Origin: CAVZYN01 sp963779515
GTDB taxonomy: Bacteria > Pseudomonadota > Alphaproteobacteria > Rhizobiales > Hyphomicrobiaceae
Length of the DNA stretch: 64,000 nt
Assembly: GCA_963779515.1 (NCBI GenBank)
Contig: CAVZYN010000018.1
Coordinates: forward strand, 673,187 to 737,186
Direction: 5' to 3'
Shown piece after piece: positions 17,099-24,692 of the stretch; position 1 is the stretch's first letter, and each line of letters opens with the position of its first letter. A model generated the notes under the pieces. It did not search any database and was not told the DNA's origin. It saw only the letters and a list, made by a program, of their open reading frames with translations. The translations under genes were made by a program, and so were the position numbers.

Positions 17099-17707
17099 CT
17101 AAGCCGGCTTCCGGTGTGGAATGCCGGCCAGGTAGGTGCCGACCAGGTCATCGATGAGCGTGTTGGCCGCCTCCGCCGTGACGATCGATAGTTTGTCAGC
17201 GGTTGCCAGCGATGTAATCCCATGCACGCCGGCCCACAGCACCCGCGCCGTACGTTGCCGCTCGGCATCGTGCCCAGCCGGGAAGAGGGGAGCGAGTGAC
17301 TCCTCAACGCGCGCCAATAGCCCCTCGAGCTTCTGTTGGTACCACGCGGGCAGATCGGTTCCCGATGGGAGGTGATGCTCGAACAGCAGATTCCACAGTT
17401 TCGGCTTTTCGTGCGTGAACGAGAGATAGGACTGCGCCAGTCGCTGGATGCGCCGATTTGGTTCGGGCACCTGAAGGCTCTCGGCCAGCCGCTTGTCGAG
17501 CGCATCGAGTACGCGCGCTTCGACATGCAACACGACATCGTCGAGGTTCTCGAACATATTGTAGATCGTGCCCGGAGAGTAACCGATGCGGCGTGCAATC
17601 TCGCGTGCCGAGAGGCCCGTCAGGCCATTGCTCTCGATGATCTCTTGCGCCGCATCCAGGATGAGGTCGCGCAGCTGCTGGGGAGTATGGGTGGAACGGC
17701 GGCCCAT
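17099..17707 (-). CDS. TetR/AcrR-family transcriptional regulator
   Basis: 202 residues. The N-terminal helix-turn-helix is clear (LILDAAQEIIESNGLTGLS then AREIARRIGYSPGTIYNMFE); the C-terminal ligand domain contains WNLLFEHHLPSG and belongs to the WHG-type TetR C-terminal group. It is convergent with the YdjM-like gene (2 bp gap). A 13-bp perfect palindrome 36 bp before the start codon may be its own operator. Target genes unknown. Confidence 0.9.
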   Translation of the reverse strand: MGRRSTHTPQQLRDLILDAAQEIIESNGLTGLSAREIARRIGYSPGTIYNMFENLDDVVLHVEARVLDALDKRLAESLQVPEPNRRIQRLAQSYLSFTHEKPKLWNLLFEHHLPSGTDLPAWYQQKLEGLLARVEESLAPLFPAGHDAERQRTARVLWAGVHGITSLATADKLSIVTAEAANTLIDDLVGTYLAGIPHRKPA

Positions 17708-17742
17708 GACGCATCACTCTCACTGTCGTAAGAAACTGATCA

Positions 17743-17755
17743 CTGTTCTGAACAG
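17743..17755. promoter_or_regulatory. Candidate TetR operator (13-bp palindrome)
   Basis: CTGTTC-T-GAACAG is a perfect inverted repeat located 36-48 bp upstream of the TetR start codon. Position and symmetry fit an autoregulatory operator; binding is not shown by sequence alone. Confidence 0.45.
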
Positions 17756-17827
17756 AGATTACGAGAGAATGGGGGCAATCTGCAAACTGGATTTGCGGTA
17801 TTCGGAGCAAATCATGTGTCGCAATGC

Positions 17828-17854
17828 AAAAAGCCTGGGCAAACTGCCCAGGCT
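17828..17854 (-). terminator. Rho-independent terminator of the TadG/TadE-like transcript
   Basis: On the minus strand AGCCTGGGCA, a 3-base loop and TGCCCAGGCT form a perfect 10-bp stem followed by TTTTT. It lies just past the TadG-like stop codon at 17880. Confidence 0.8.
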
Positions 17855-17879
17855 TTCTCATCTGAAGCATCAGATATCG

Positions 17880-18533
17880 TTATTCGTTGCACTTGCGCGC
17901 ATTCGGCAATTCGAGCTTCGCCGAATTCGAGCGTGGCGGATGGCTGGCAGTCTCTTTCATCGTGTAGATGCCGCCGCCGCCACCGGCGGCCTTCTTCATG
18001 AAATGGTCGAACACCAAGGGCTTGTACTTGTATTCCACATCGACGATGACAAGTCCGCCATTCGTTGCAACGAGACCTGGCGGCGGAGCGGGCGATGGCG
18101 CCCCGGCCTGGCCTGCCGCCGGGCAGACGAGAGGCGGACAGGGATCGCTACCGAGGCCAGACGTTGCGGGCCCCGTATACTTGACTTTCCAGGTCTCCAA
18201 ATTCGTGCTGCCATTGTTGACGATATTGCGCACCGTGATCTCGACGCTGTTCGGACTGTACGGCTTCATGATCCAGGTGCTGGAATTGAGAATGTCGTGC
18301 AACTCGGGGCACGTGATATTCTTGTCCGCGCGCGCGACGAGATCCGCCGTTGCGGACGCCATCTGGCTGACGCGCCGGTCGACGGTAACGGCTTGGCTCA
18401 TCTCGACCGCGCCGATGAGCATGGCGGCCATGATCGGCAGCAACAACGCGAACTCGACCGCAGCCACGCCGTCACGGGCTTTAGAGAACCGCTGCAGTGC
18501 GTCACGCAGGTTGGTTTTGAGCAGAGTGATCAT
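17880..18533 (-). CDS. TadG/TadE-like pilus assembly pseudopilin
   Basis: 217 residues. The N-terminal ~45 residues hold the TadE/TadG signature: a basic region, DGVAAVEFALLLPIMAAMLIG and one membrane helix, cleaved by the prepilin peptidase after Gly/Ala in related proteins. The rest is a periplasmic domain rich in Thr, Val and Asn with a Pro-Ala-rich stretch (PAAGQAGAPSPAPPP) and GGGGG near the C terminus. Minor pseudopilins of this type are needed for Flp pilus biogenesis. It is read with the TadE-like gene upstream. Confidence 0.85.
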   Translation of the reverse strand: MITLLKTNLRDALQRFSKARDGVAAVEFALLLPIMAAMLIGAVEMSQAVTVDRRVSQMASATADLVARADKNITCPELHDILNSSTWIMKPYSPNSVEITVRNIVNNGSTNLETWKVKYTGPATSGLGSDPCPPLVCPAAGQAGAPSPAPPPGLVATNGGLVIVDVEYKYKPLVFDHFMKKAAGGGGGIYTMKETASHPPRSNSAKLELPNARKCNE

Positions 18534-18588
18534 GGCCGGACTCTTTGATTTCAGACGAAGTTGCGAACGATAAGTTTGAAGCTCGAGC

Positions 18589-19191
18589 TCAATACGGCTC
18601 GGTCCTGAACGTGGTCGACGCCTGGATCAACGACGCACCATTCTTGAATGCTGTGTTGTCTCTCAAGAACGGCATGAGTTTCCACATGTCGTATGATATG
18701 CATGCCGTTGCAAAGACGACGTCGCTGGTGCCACCGGGTGTGAAATGCGCTCCGGCTTGCGCCTCGCTCACCAAATTACCATCACCATTCTTGCAGTTCG
18801 GCTCGACCATGGTCTTGAACCCGGAGCTGCTCTGCACCATCACGCGAACCTTGTCGTTGCAGCTCGCTTTGATGTAGGCAGGGGCGTTCTTGCAGACCTG
18901 CTCGCGGAACTTGGACTGCATCTGCGACGCTGAGTTCAAGCCCGCGTAGCTCCCGGTGCCCTGTTGCAAAGCGCCCGTGCGCAGTTCCCGAGAGGCCGTA
19001 AGCACCGCTTGCTCCATCGAGAACACGGTGAAGAAATAGAGACACAGGCCGAGGATGCCAAAGATCATCATCAAGAATGGCACTGAAACCATTGCAAACT
19101 CGACGGCCGTAACCCCGTCCTCACCCTTGCAGGATGAAGCTTTCTGCCGAATACGCTGAACAATGGAGAACATACCCGTCTTCCCACGCAT
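18589..19191 (-). CDS. TadE-like pilus assembly pseudopilin
   Basis: 200 residues with the TadE motif GEDGVTAVEFAMVSVPFLMM and a following hydrophobic helix, then a Cys-containing extracytoplasmic domain (VCKNAPAYIKASCNDKVRV). Five cysteine positions suggest disulfides. A second ATG at 19173 (MFSIVQRI) has a better-placed purine-rich ribosome site and may be the real start. It forms a minus-strand pair with the TadG-like gene 55 bp downstream. Confidence 0.85.
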   Translation of the reverse strand: MRGKTGMFSIVQRIRQKASSCKGEDGVTAVEFAMVSVPFLMMIFGILGLCLYFFTVFSMEQAVLTASRELRTGALQQGTGSYAGLNSASQMQSKFREQVCKNAPAYIKASCNDKVRVMVQSSSGFKTMVEPNCKNGDGNLVSEAQAGAHFTPGGTSDVVFATACISYDMWKLMPFLRDNTAFKNGASLIQASTTFRTEPY

Positions 19192-19368
19192 GAACTGATG
19201 AGTTCTGACGGGTCATTGAAACCTAAATTATCTAATGGTCTGTGAATGCAATCAGTTAATCTTGTAAATTTTAGTCAAAAAAAGCGGACGCGTGGATGAA
19301 CTGCAGTGTTTCGAAACCACAGAGCGAAAGAGGGCGGGCAACGCGCGCCCTCTGATGCTTTTGCAATC

Positions 19369-19896
19369 TTATTGACCGGCCGCGCCCGATGCGGCCGCAG
19401 AGTCGGCAGCTCTCTCGGAAAGACTGCTCTTGCTGCTGGTCGTGCTCTGGATATGGCTGAAGTAGCTCTGCTCATCTCCGGCGACCAAGGCTGGGCTGCA
19501 TTCTGGTGTGCAGCTGTAAGACTGCCGCTGCGAGCCGCGGACCAGATTGACCACGCCGTATTTCTCGCGGCTGACCTTGACGATCTGATCCTGGATCGGA
19601 TTGCGATCCGCGTCCAGCACGATGATGTTGGTCGTCCCGAAAGACTTGCCCGTCACCACCAGAAGGTTGCCGGCCTGAACCGAGACGTCCGCAATGGCGG
19701 GATTACCGATGATGATTTCAGACGCCGGCTTCGGCAGGCGAAGCAGTTTGGACTGGTCGTATGTCACGATCAGGGGCTGGTCCGACGCCCGGGCGTGGCC
19801 TGGTGCCAGGATCGCCGCAAACGTGAGCGCCGCGCTGATGAGCGTAGCGGCGCGAAGGCAGGAAGCCGGCGCAAGAGGACGATAGAGAGACATCAT
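19369..19896 (-). CDS. Stand-alone pilus assembly protein with secretin N-terminal (CpaC-N) domain
   Basis: 175 residues from the first of two adjacent ATG codons; CGGAG lies seven bases upstream. A Sec signal peptide spans residues ~1-37 (cleavage near GHARA). Residues ~40-110 match the N0-like domain at the start of CpaC secretins (EIIIGNPAIADVSV, LLVVTGKSFGTTNIIVLD), paralogous to residues ~60-150 of the CpaC encoded in this locus. The C-terminal ~60 residues are Ser/Ala-rich with two Cys. No secretin barrel is present. It may cap or assist the CpaC ring. Confidence 0.85.
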   Translation of the reverse strand: MMSLYRPLAPASCLRAATLISAALTFAAILAPGHARASDQPLIVTYDQSKLLRLPKPASEIIIGNPAIADVSVQAGNLLVVTGKSFGTTNIIVLDADRNPIQDQIVKVSREKYGVVNLVRGSQRQSYSCTPECSPALVAGDEQSYFSHIQSTTSSKSSLSERAADSAAASGAAGQ

Positions 19897-20180
19897 GTGG
19901 CGGCTCCGGAAGGTTACAAGGCCCAAGTCCAATGGTGATAGCCGACAAGTGTGAAAAAAATCTCAACGCGCGTGCCAAATGCGGACCGCGATGACACGGC
20001 CGGCGCGCGGTGCGCTGGCTGTCGCCCATCGGAGGCGCACTTTCGATTTGAGAAGTTTCGATCGCATTTTATCCAACTGCCCGGCTTTAACGGGGCGGTA
20101 AGCTTGGTACCGTGTAACGATCCCGCGGTAGGCGCGGCAAAACATCGAAAAACACCAGCGTATCAATGGATTTTTCCGCG

Positions 20181-20195
20181 TTAACGCGGCTTTAT
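20181..20195 (+). promoter_or_regulatory. CtrA-box-like site, distal
   Basis: TTAA-N7-TTAT, one mismatch from the consensus TTAA-N7-TTAA, ~180 bp before flp. Weak on its own; noted because pilA/flp promoters in Caulobacter are CtrA-controlled. Confidence 0.3.
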
Positions 20196-20251
20196 CTCTG
20201 ATTTCCAATGTCGCCTTGGATGCGCAGGAAATCCCCCAGGAAGCGGCGCCG

Positions 20252-20267
20252 TTTACTCCGGATTAAC
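20252..20267 (+). promoter_or_regulatory. CtrA-box-like site, proximal to flp
   Basis: TTTA-N7-TTAAC, one mismatch from the CtrA consensus TTAA-N7-TTAAC, 107 bp before the flp start codon, where an activator site near -35 would be expected if the leader is ~70 nt. Confidence 0.4.
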
Positions 20268-20373
20268 GCGTGACCGCTATGTTAGCTCCAGTTCAGCCGG
20301 ACGGATCAACGATCCAGGATGGACACAGGACGCCCAGAGCGTCAGTCAGTTAGTCAAAAGTTGGGAGAGTACC

Positions 20374-20544
20374 ATGAAGAATCTGTTTTCGCGTTTCGTG
20401 AAGGACGAGTCGGGCGCAACGGCTATCGAATACGGCCTGATCGCATCGCTCATCGCAGTCGGCATCATCGCTTCTGCCAAGACCCTCAGCTCGTCCATCA
20501 GCGGCACGTTCACGGCTGCTGGCACGGCAATGACGGCCCCATAA
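20374..20544 (+). CDS. flp: Flp-family type IVb pilin
   Basis: A 56-residue protein too short for a standard length cut-off. It begins MKNLFSRFVKDESG, followed by the pilin processing/hydrophobic motif ATAIEYGLIASLIAVGII, and ends with a short Ala/Thr/Ser-rich tail. The G|A(x)4E..Y pattern is the Flp signature: cleavage after Gly, Glu+5 and Tyr+6. GGGAGAG precedes the ATG. It is the major subunit of the Tad pilus and is followed by a strong terminator, consistent with high separate expression. Confidence 0.95.
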   Translation: MKNLFSRFVKDESGATAIEYGLIASLIAVGIIASAKTLSSSISGTFTAAGTAMTAP

Positions 20545-20568
20545 TTCCGGCCTAACGGTTTGAATTCT

Positions 20569-20607
20569 AGCCGCTCGTCGAACGACGGGCGGCTATTTTC
20601 GTTTTTG
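20569..20607 (+). terminator. Rho-independent terminator after flp
   Basis: A 12-bp hairpin (AGCCGCTCGTCG, AA, CGACGGGCGGCT; one G-T pair) is followed by ATTTTCGTTTTT. It lies 25 bp past the flp stop and separates flp from cpaA. Confidence 0.8.
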
Positions 20608-20686
20608 GCCCCAGACGCCCCAGGATTTACGGTTGGTTCACGGCCGCACGCTACAGTGCGGATTGAAGGCCATCGGGAAGCTGATC

Positions 20687-21190
20687 ATGTTCGACATTCT
20701 GGTTCTGACGGTATTCCCTGGCGCGGTGGCGTTCGCGGGTGCCATGGATCTCTTCACGATGAAGATCCCCAACCGGATTTCGATCGCCCTCGTCCTCTCG
20801 TTCTTGGTGGTTGCGCCGCTCGCAGGATTGGGTCTGTGGGACATCGCACTACACTTCGGCGCGGCTCTCGTCGTCCTGACGATTACCTTCGGCATGTTTC
20901 TGGCGGGTTGGTTTGGCGGCGGCGATGCCAAGCTTCTCGCCGCGATTGCCCTTTGGCTCGGCGTCGACTTGCTTCCTGAATATCTCATCGCGGTAGCACT
21001 GGTTGGCGGCGCGCTCACGATTATTTTCACCACCTTCCGGTCGGCGCCGTTGCCCCTGTCCGTCGTCAGTGAAGGTTGGGCGCTGCGTCTGCACGACAAA
21101 AAAACCGGCATTCCTTATGGCGTCGCGCTCGCGGCCGGCGCGCTTCTCGTGTATCCGCAGACGCCATTCTTTGCCGCAATGTTCGGCTGA
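20687..21190 (+). CDS. cpaA: CpaA prepilin peptidase (TadV)
   Basis: 167 residues, a small A24-type aspartic prepilin peptidase with several membrane helices. The two catalytic Asp are in GAMDLFTMKIPNRISI (D after the first helix) and GWFGGGDAKLLAAIALW (GxGD motif). IPYGVALAAGAL closes the protein as in the family. It processes Flp and the TadE/G pseudopilins. The ATG at 20687 (MFDILV) is the usual start; an 18-residue upstream extension has no support. Confidence 0.93.
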   Translation: MFDILVLTVFPGAVAFAGAMDLFTMKIPNRISIALVLSFLVVAPLAGLGLWDIALHFGAALVVLTITFGMFLAGWFGGGDAKLLAAIALWLGVDLLPEYLIAVALVGGALTIIFTTFRSAPLPLSVVSEGWALRLHDKKTGIPYGVALAAGALLVYPQTPFFAAMFG

Positions 21191-21431
21191 CGCTACGCCC
21201 GTTTGCCGGCGCGAACGGCCGGCCAATGTCTGAGCCTCTGACTGATCTGGCAAGTAGCGTGCGCCGCTCGTCCACGCGCTGCGAAGCTCATCCATTCGTA
21301 CACAATGCGTGCATCAGGCCATGTGCGCCGGTCTGTGCGCACCCGTCTGCGCGCACCTGTTCCAGAATGTATCAATGCGGAACGCGGATTAACGGCATGT
21401 TGACGATTATCGCGCACACTCCCCGTTAGTA

Positions 21432-21447
21432 CATGACAGCTGTCATG
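21432..21447. promoter_or_regulatory. 16-bp perfect palindrome before cpaB
   Basis: CATGACAGCTGTCATG is fully self-complementary and ends 22 bp before the cpaB start codon. It lies in a 279-bp gap between cpaA and cpaB that has no gene. It could be an operator at a cpaB promoter. Confidence 0.45.
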
Positions 21448-21469
21448 GGGCGAAAGGACCTCTTGCGCA

Positions 21470-22264
21470 ATGAAAAAGCCTCAACTGATTGGTATTGGAA
21501 TTTCTGCCGTTCTGGCGATAGGTGCGTTCTTCGCTCTCCAGAGCCTTATCAGCAAGCCCAAGGTCGTGGAGCGCGCTCCGGAGCAGATCGAAACTGCCAA
21601 GGTCCTCGTGGCCAAGTCGGAAATCGGCCTCGGGCAGATCGTCACCGCGGAGAACTTCCGCTGGCAGGAATGGCCACAAAGCGCACTCTCGCAGAATTTC
21701 ATCCAATCCAAGGGTGGCGAGCAGGTCATGCGCGATCTCTCGGGATCTGTCGCACGTGCCCCCATGCTGGTCGGTGAGCCCATCACCAAGTCCAAGTTGG
21801 TGAAGCCGGGCGAAGGCGGCGTGTTGTCCGCCATCCTGAAACCAGGCAATCGCGCTATCTCCACCAAGATCAGCGAGTTCACCTCTGTCGGCAAAATGAT
21901 CCTGCCGAATGACCATGTCGACGTGATCCTCATCCAGCGCAAGCGCAGCAGAAGTGGTCAGGAGGAAGTCGTCTCCGACACACTGTTTCGCAACATCAAA
22001 GTTCTCGCCATCGGCCAGTTGATCGAAGCAAAGGACAACAACAAGCGCGGCGCTGAAGGCAACTCCGCAACGCTCGAACTCAATCCGCGTCAAGCCGAAT
22101 TGCTGGCACTGGCCAACACCATGGGCGAACTCACGCTCACGCTGCGCAGCATCGCAGACATCGGCAAAGGTGACGAAGAGACATCCAATCCACTGCAGCA
22201 GCGTGGGAGCTCGATCCGAGTGCTCCGCTACGGAGTGAAGTCGCGTGCGTACGGCGTAAACTGA
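21470..22264 (+). CDS. cpaB: Flp pilus assembly protein CpaB (RcpC)
   Basis: 264 residues. One N-terminal membrane segment (residues ~8-25), an SAF domain (VLVAKSEIGLGQIVTAENFRWQEWP, then ARAPMLVGEPITKSKLV) and the RcpC/CpaB C-terminal domain (NRAISTKISEFTSVGKMILPND, VDVILIQRK). It is a periplasmic component thought to act at the outer-membrane secretin. First gene of the cpaB-tadC transcript; a palindrome lies just upstream. Confidence 0.93.
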   Translation: MKKPQLIGIGISAVLAIGAFFALQSLISKPKVVERAPEQIETAKVLVAKSEIGLGQIVTAENFRWQEWPQSALSQNFIQSKGGEQVMRDLSGSVARAPMLVGEPITKSKLVKPGEGGVLSAILKPGNRAISTKISEFTSVGKMILPNDHVDVILIQRKRSRSGQEEVVSDTLFRNIKVLAIGQLIEAKDNNKRGAEGNSATLELNPRQAELLALANTMGELTLTLRSIADIGKGDEETSNPLQQRGSSIRVLRYGVKSRAYGVN

Positions 22265-22306
22265 GTTTCCCCATTTTGTGCGGTACCCGTCATAAGGCTT
22301 AAATCC

Positions 22307-23950
22307 ATGCGGACACACATGTCGAAGTTCATCAATGCAGTCGCAAGCGCCGCAATGGCGTGCGCCGGACTGGTGCTGGCAGCAGCGGTCATTGCGGCTC
22401 CCGCCGTAGCCGGCGGCAAGAACCACACCAAAGGCGCGAACGCCGATATGGCGATCGATGATGTCTCCTTCCAGCATAAATCAACATTGCGGATCGATAC
22501 GCCGAACGGCGCCCACGTGAACAAGCGCATCCGCGTCGGCCTGGGCAAATCGATCCTGGTCGACCTCGGTACCGAGATGCGCGACGTGATGGTGTCGAAC
22601 CCGGGCGCGGTCGACGCCGTGGTCATGAGCCAGACGCGCGTGTTCTTGATGGCCCGCAAGCTCGGTGAGACCAACGCATTCTTCTTCGACACGCAGGGCA
22701 ATCAGTTCCTGACGCTCGAAATCTTCGTGGAGCGCGACGCGAGCGGCCTGCAAGGGCTCCTGGCGCGACTCATTCCCGGCTCCAACATCAAAGTCGAAAT
22801 GATGAACCAGACGGTTGTCCTGTCGGGAAGTGTCAAGACCCCGCTCGACTCCAACCGTGCATCGCAGATCGCGAAGCAATTTGCTCAGGTCGAGTTTGAA
22901 TCCAAGACCAAGGGCGAAGCTGACAGCACGTCGATCAAGAAGATCGATAAGGCAGATGGCGAGACCTTGGTCAATCTTCTGACGATCGAAGGCGAAGATC
23001 AGGTCATGCTCCGCGTGACCATCGCCGAAGTTCAACGCGACACGCTGAAGCAGATGGGGATCAACCTCGGCGCTGCGATCCAATCCGGAAACTTCGCGAC
23101 CTCGGTCCTGTCGGACAACGGCCTGCCGATCGCGGCAGCCGCCGGCTTGGGTGGTCTGTCACGGGCCATTCCGGGCGGATTTACCAACTTGACGGGATCG
23201 CTGGCCAATATTCCGGGGGCGGTAACAGGAATTCCCTCGCAGAATGGTGGAGCTGGCGCTGGCTTCGGCACCGGAACCACGCAGCTTGCAGCGACGCTCA
23301 GGGCCATGGAACGCATCGGACTTGTGCGGACGTTGGCCGAGCCTAACCTGACAGCTGTCTCCGGTGAAACGGCGAAGTTCCTGGCGGGCGGCGAAATGCC
23401 AATCCCGGTGGTGAGCACGGACGGATCCTTGTCGATCGTGTTCAAGGAGTTCGGTGTTGGTCTCTCCTTCACACCCATCGTACTTTCCGAAGGCCGCATC
23501 AGCCTGAAGATCGAAACCGAAGTCAGCGAACTCACCGACTCCGGCGCGGTTCGTCTCAGCGGTATCTCGATCTCGGCCTTGAAGAAGCGTCAGGCGAAAT
23601 CGACGGTCGAACTGCCGTCTGGCGGTTCGCTGGCCCTCGCCGGGATGATTTCTGACGACGTTCGCCAGAACATTGATGGCACGCCAACGCTGAAAGACCT
23701 CCCGGTGCTTGGATCTCTCTTCCGCAGCCGTGACTACCAGAAGCGCGAAACTGAGCTCGTCGTCATCGTCTCTCCGTACATCGTACGCCCGACGGCACGT
23801 CAGAATCTGGCCCGCCCCGATGAAGGTCTCGCGCCACCATCGGACCTGAAAGCGAACTTCCTCGGTCATATCAACCGGGTCTACGGGAAGGGCAAAGCTC
23901 TCCCCGCCGGCTCAGGGCTGAAGGGTGATCACGGGTTCATTGTTGAATAA
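22307..23950 (+). CDS. cpaC: CpaC outer-membrane secretin of the Tad pilus (RcpA)
   Basis: 547 residues. Signal peptide with cleavage near AAPAVA, N-terminal pilus domain (GKSILVDLGTEMRDVMVSNP), BON-like region (LPGSNIK... VVLSGSVKTP) and type II/III secretin domain (residues ~240-500) with the LAEPNLTAVSGETAKFLAGGE and KKRQAKSTVELPSGGSLALAG motifs and the C-terminal LGSLFRSRDYQKRETELVV box. It forms the pilus exit ring. A downstream ATG at 22319 is an alternative start. Confidence 0.94.
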   Translation: MRTHMSKFINAVASAAMACAGLVLAAAVIAAPAVAGGKNHTKGANADMAIDDVSFQHKSTLRIDTPNGAHVNKRIRVGLGKSILVDLGTEMRDVMVSNPGAVDAVVMSQTRVFLMARKLGETNAFFFDTQGNQFLTLEIFVERDASGLQGLLARLIPGSNIKVEMMNQTVVLSGSVKTPLDSNRASQIAKQFAQVEFESKTKGEADSTSIKKIDKADGETLVNLLTIEGEDQVMLRVTIAEVQRDTLKQMGINLGAAIQSGNFATSVLSDNGLPIAAAAGLGGLSRAIPGGFTNLTGSLANIPGAVTGIPSQNGGAGAGFGTGTTQLAATLRAMERIGLVRTLAEPNLTAVSGETAKFLAGGEMPIPVVSTDGSLSIVFKEFGVGLSFTPIVLSEGRISLKIETEVSELTDSGAVRLSGISISALKKRQAKSTVELPSGGSLALAGMISDDVRQNIDGTPTLKDLPVLGSLFRSRDYQKRETELVVIVSPYIVRPTARQNLARPDEGLAPPSDLKANFLGHINRVYGKGKALPAGSGLKGDHGFIVE

Positions 23951-23972
23951 GCCGGAAACGAGGAGCAGTGCC

Positions 23973-24680
23973 ATGATGTCGAATACGACAAAGAAGAGCC
24001 TAATGTTGGCCTCGCTACTGGCGATCGCCGTCGCTGGCTGTAAGCACGCCGAAGAGCCAGCCGGACACGTTGCCGGTTGGTCCCTGATCGACCCATCCGA
24101 GCGGCACCCGATCATTGTTTCGCAGAAACCGACCAGCGTCGCGTTGCGCGTTGCCCGGGGCTCGCACGGTCTGACGCCGCATCAACGGGCCCAGATGATC
24201 GACTTCGCCGAGCGCTTCCGGGCATCCGGCGGTAACAGCAAACTCGTCGTGTCGGTTCCGAGCGGCGGCGCCAACGAAGTCGCCGCGGTCGCAGCCGTCG
24301 ATGAGGTCCGCCAACTGGTCAGCAACAGCGGTGTCGCCATCAGCGACGTCAGCATCGAGGCGTACCATGCGGAAGGCGATCCCCAGCCACCGATCCGTGT
24401 GACGTTCCTGCGCTACTCCGCGCAAGGGCCCGAGTGCGGACGTTGGCCGCAGAACCTAGGCAGCGATACGCGCAACCTGGGCTACGAAAACCTCGGCTGC
24501 GCCCAACAGCGCAATCTGGCCGCCCATGTCGCAAACCCGGCCGACCTGCTGGCTCCGCGCACCATGACGGAAATCGACGGAAATCGTCGCCAGGTCACTT
24601 ACGATAAATGGCGCAAAGGCGAATCGACCGCATCCCAGAAATCGAACGATGAGCGGCTGATTGTTAAGGGCTCGCAGTAA
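23973..24680 (+). CDS. cpaD: CpaD pilus assembly lipoprotein (RcpB-like)
   Basis: 235 residues from the ATG at 23973, which has GAGGAG 8 bases upstream; the reading from 23925 overlaps cpaC and hides the signal. A lipobox LLAIAVAGCKH marks an outer-membrane lipoprotein. The core has LVVSVPSGGANE, ISDVSIEAYHAEG and PECGRWPQNLG...YENLGCAQQRNLAA, the signature end of CpaD proteins. It acts with CpaC. Confidence 0.92.
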   Translation: MMSNTTKKSLMLASLLAIAVAGCKHAEEPAGHVAGWSLIDPSERHPIIVSQKPTSVALRVARGSHGLTPHQRAQMIDFAERFRASGGNSKLVVSVPSGGANEVAAVAAVDEVRQLVSNSGVAISDVSIEAYHAEGDPQPPIRVTFLRYSAQGPECGRWPQNLGSDTRNLGYENLGCAQQRNLAAHVANPADLLAPRTMTEIDGNRRQVTYDKWRKGESTASQKSNDERLIVKGSQ

Positions 24681-24692
24681 TAGGGGACGCGC

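Larger units (their letters stand above)
19897..20373. other. 477-bp intergenic region, flp promoter region
   Basis: No credible gene is seen here. It separates the minus-strand pseudopilin group from flp and is AT-richer than its surroundings. It should hold divergent promoters. Two near-matches to the CtrA box (TTAA-N7-TTAA) lie in its 3' half and are listed separately. The flp ribosome site is GGGAGAG at 20363-20369. Confidence 0.6.
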
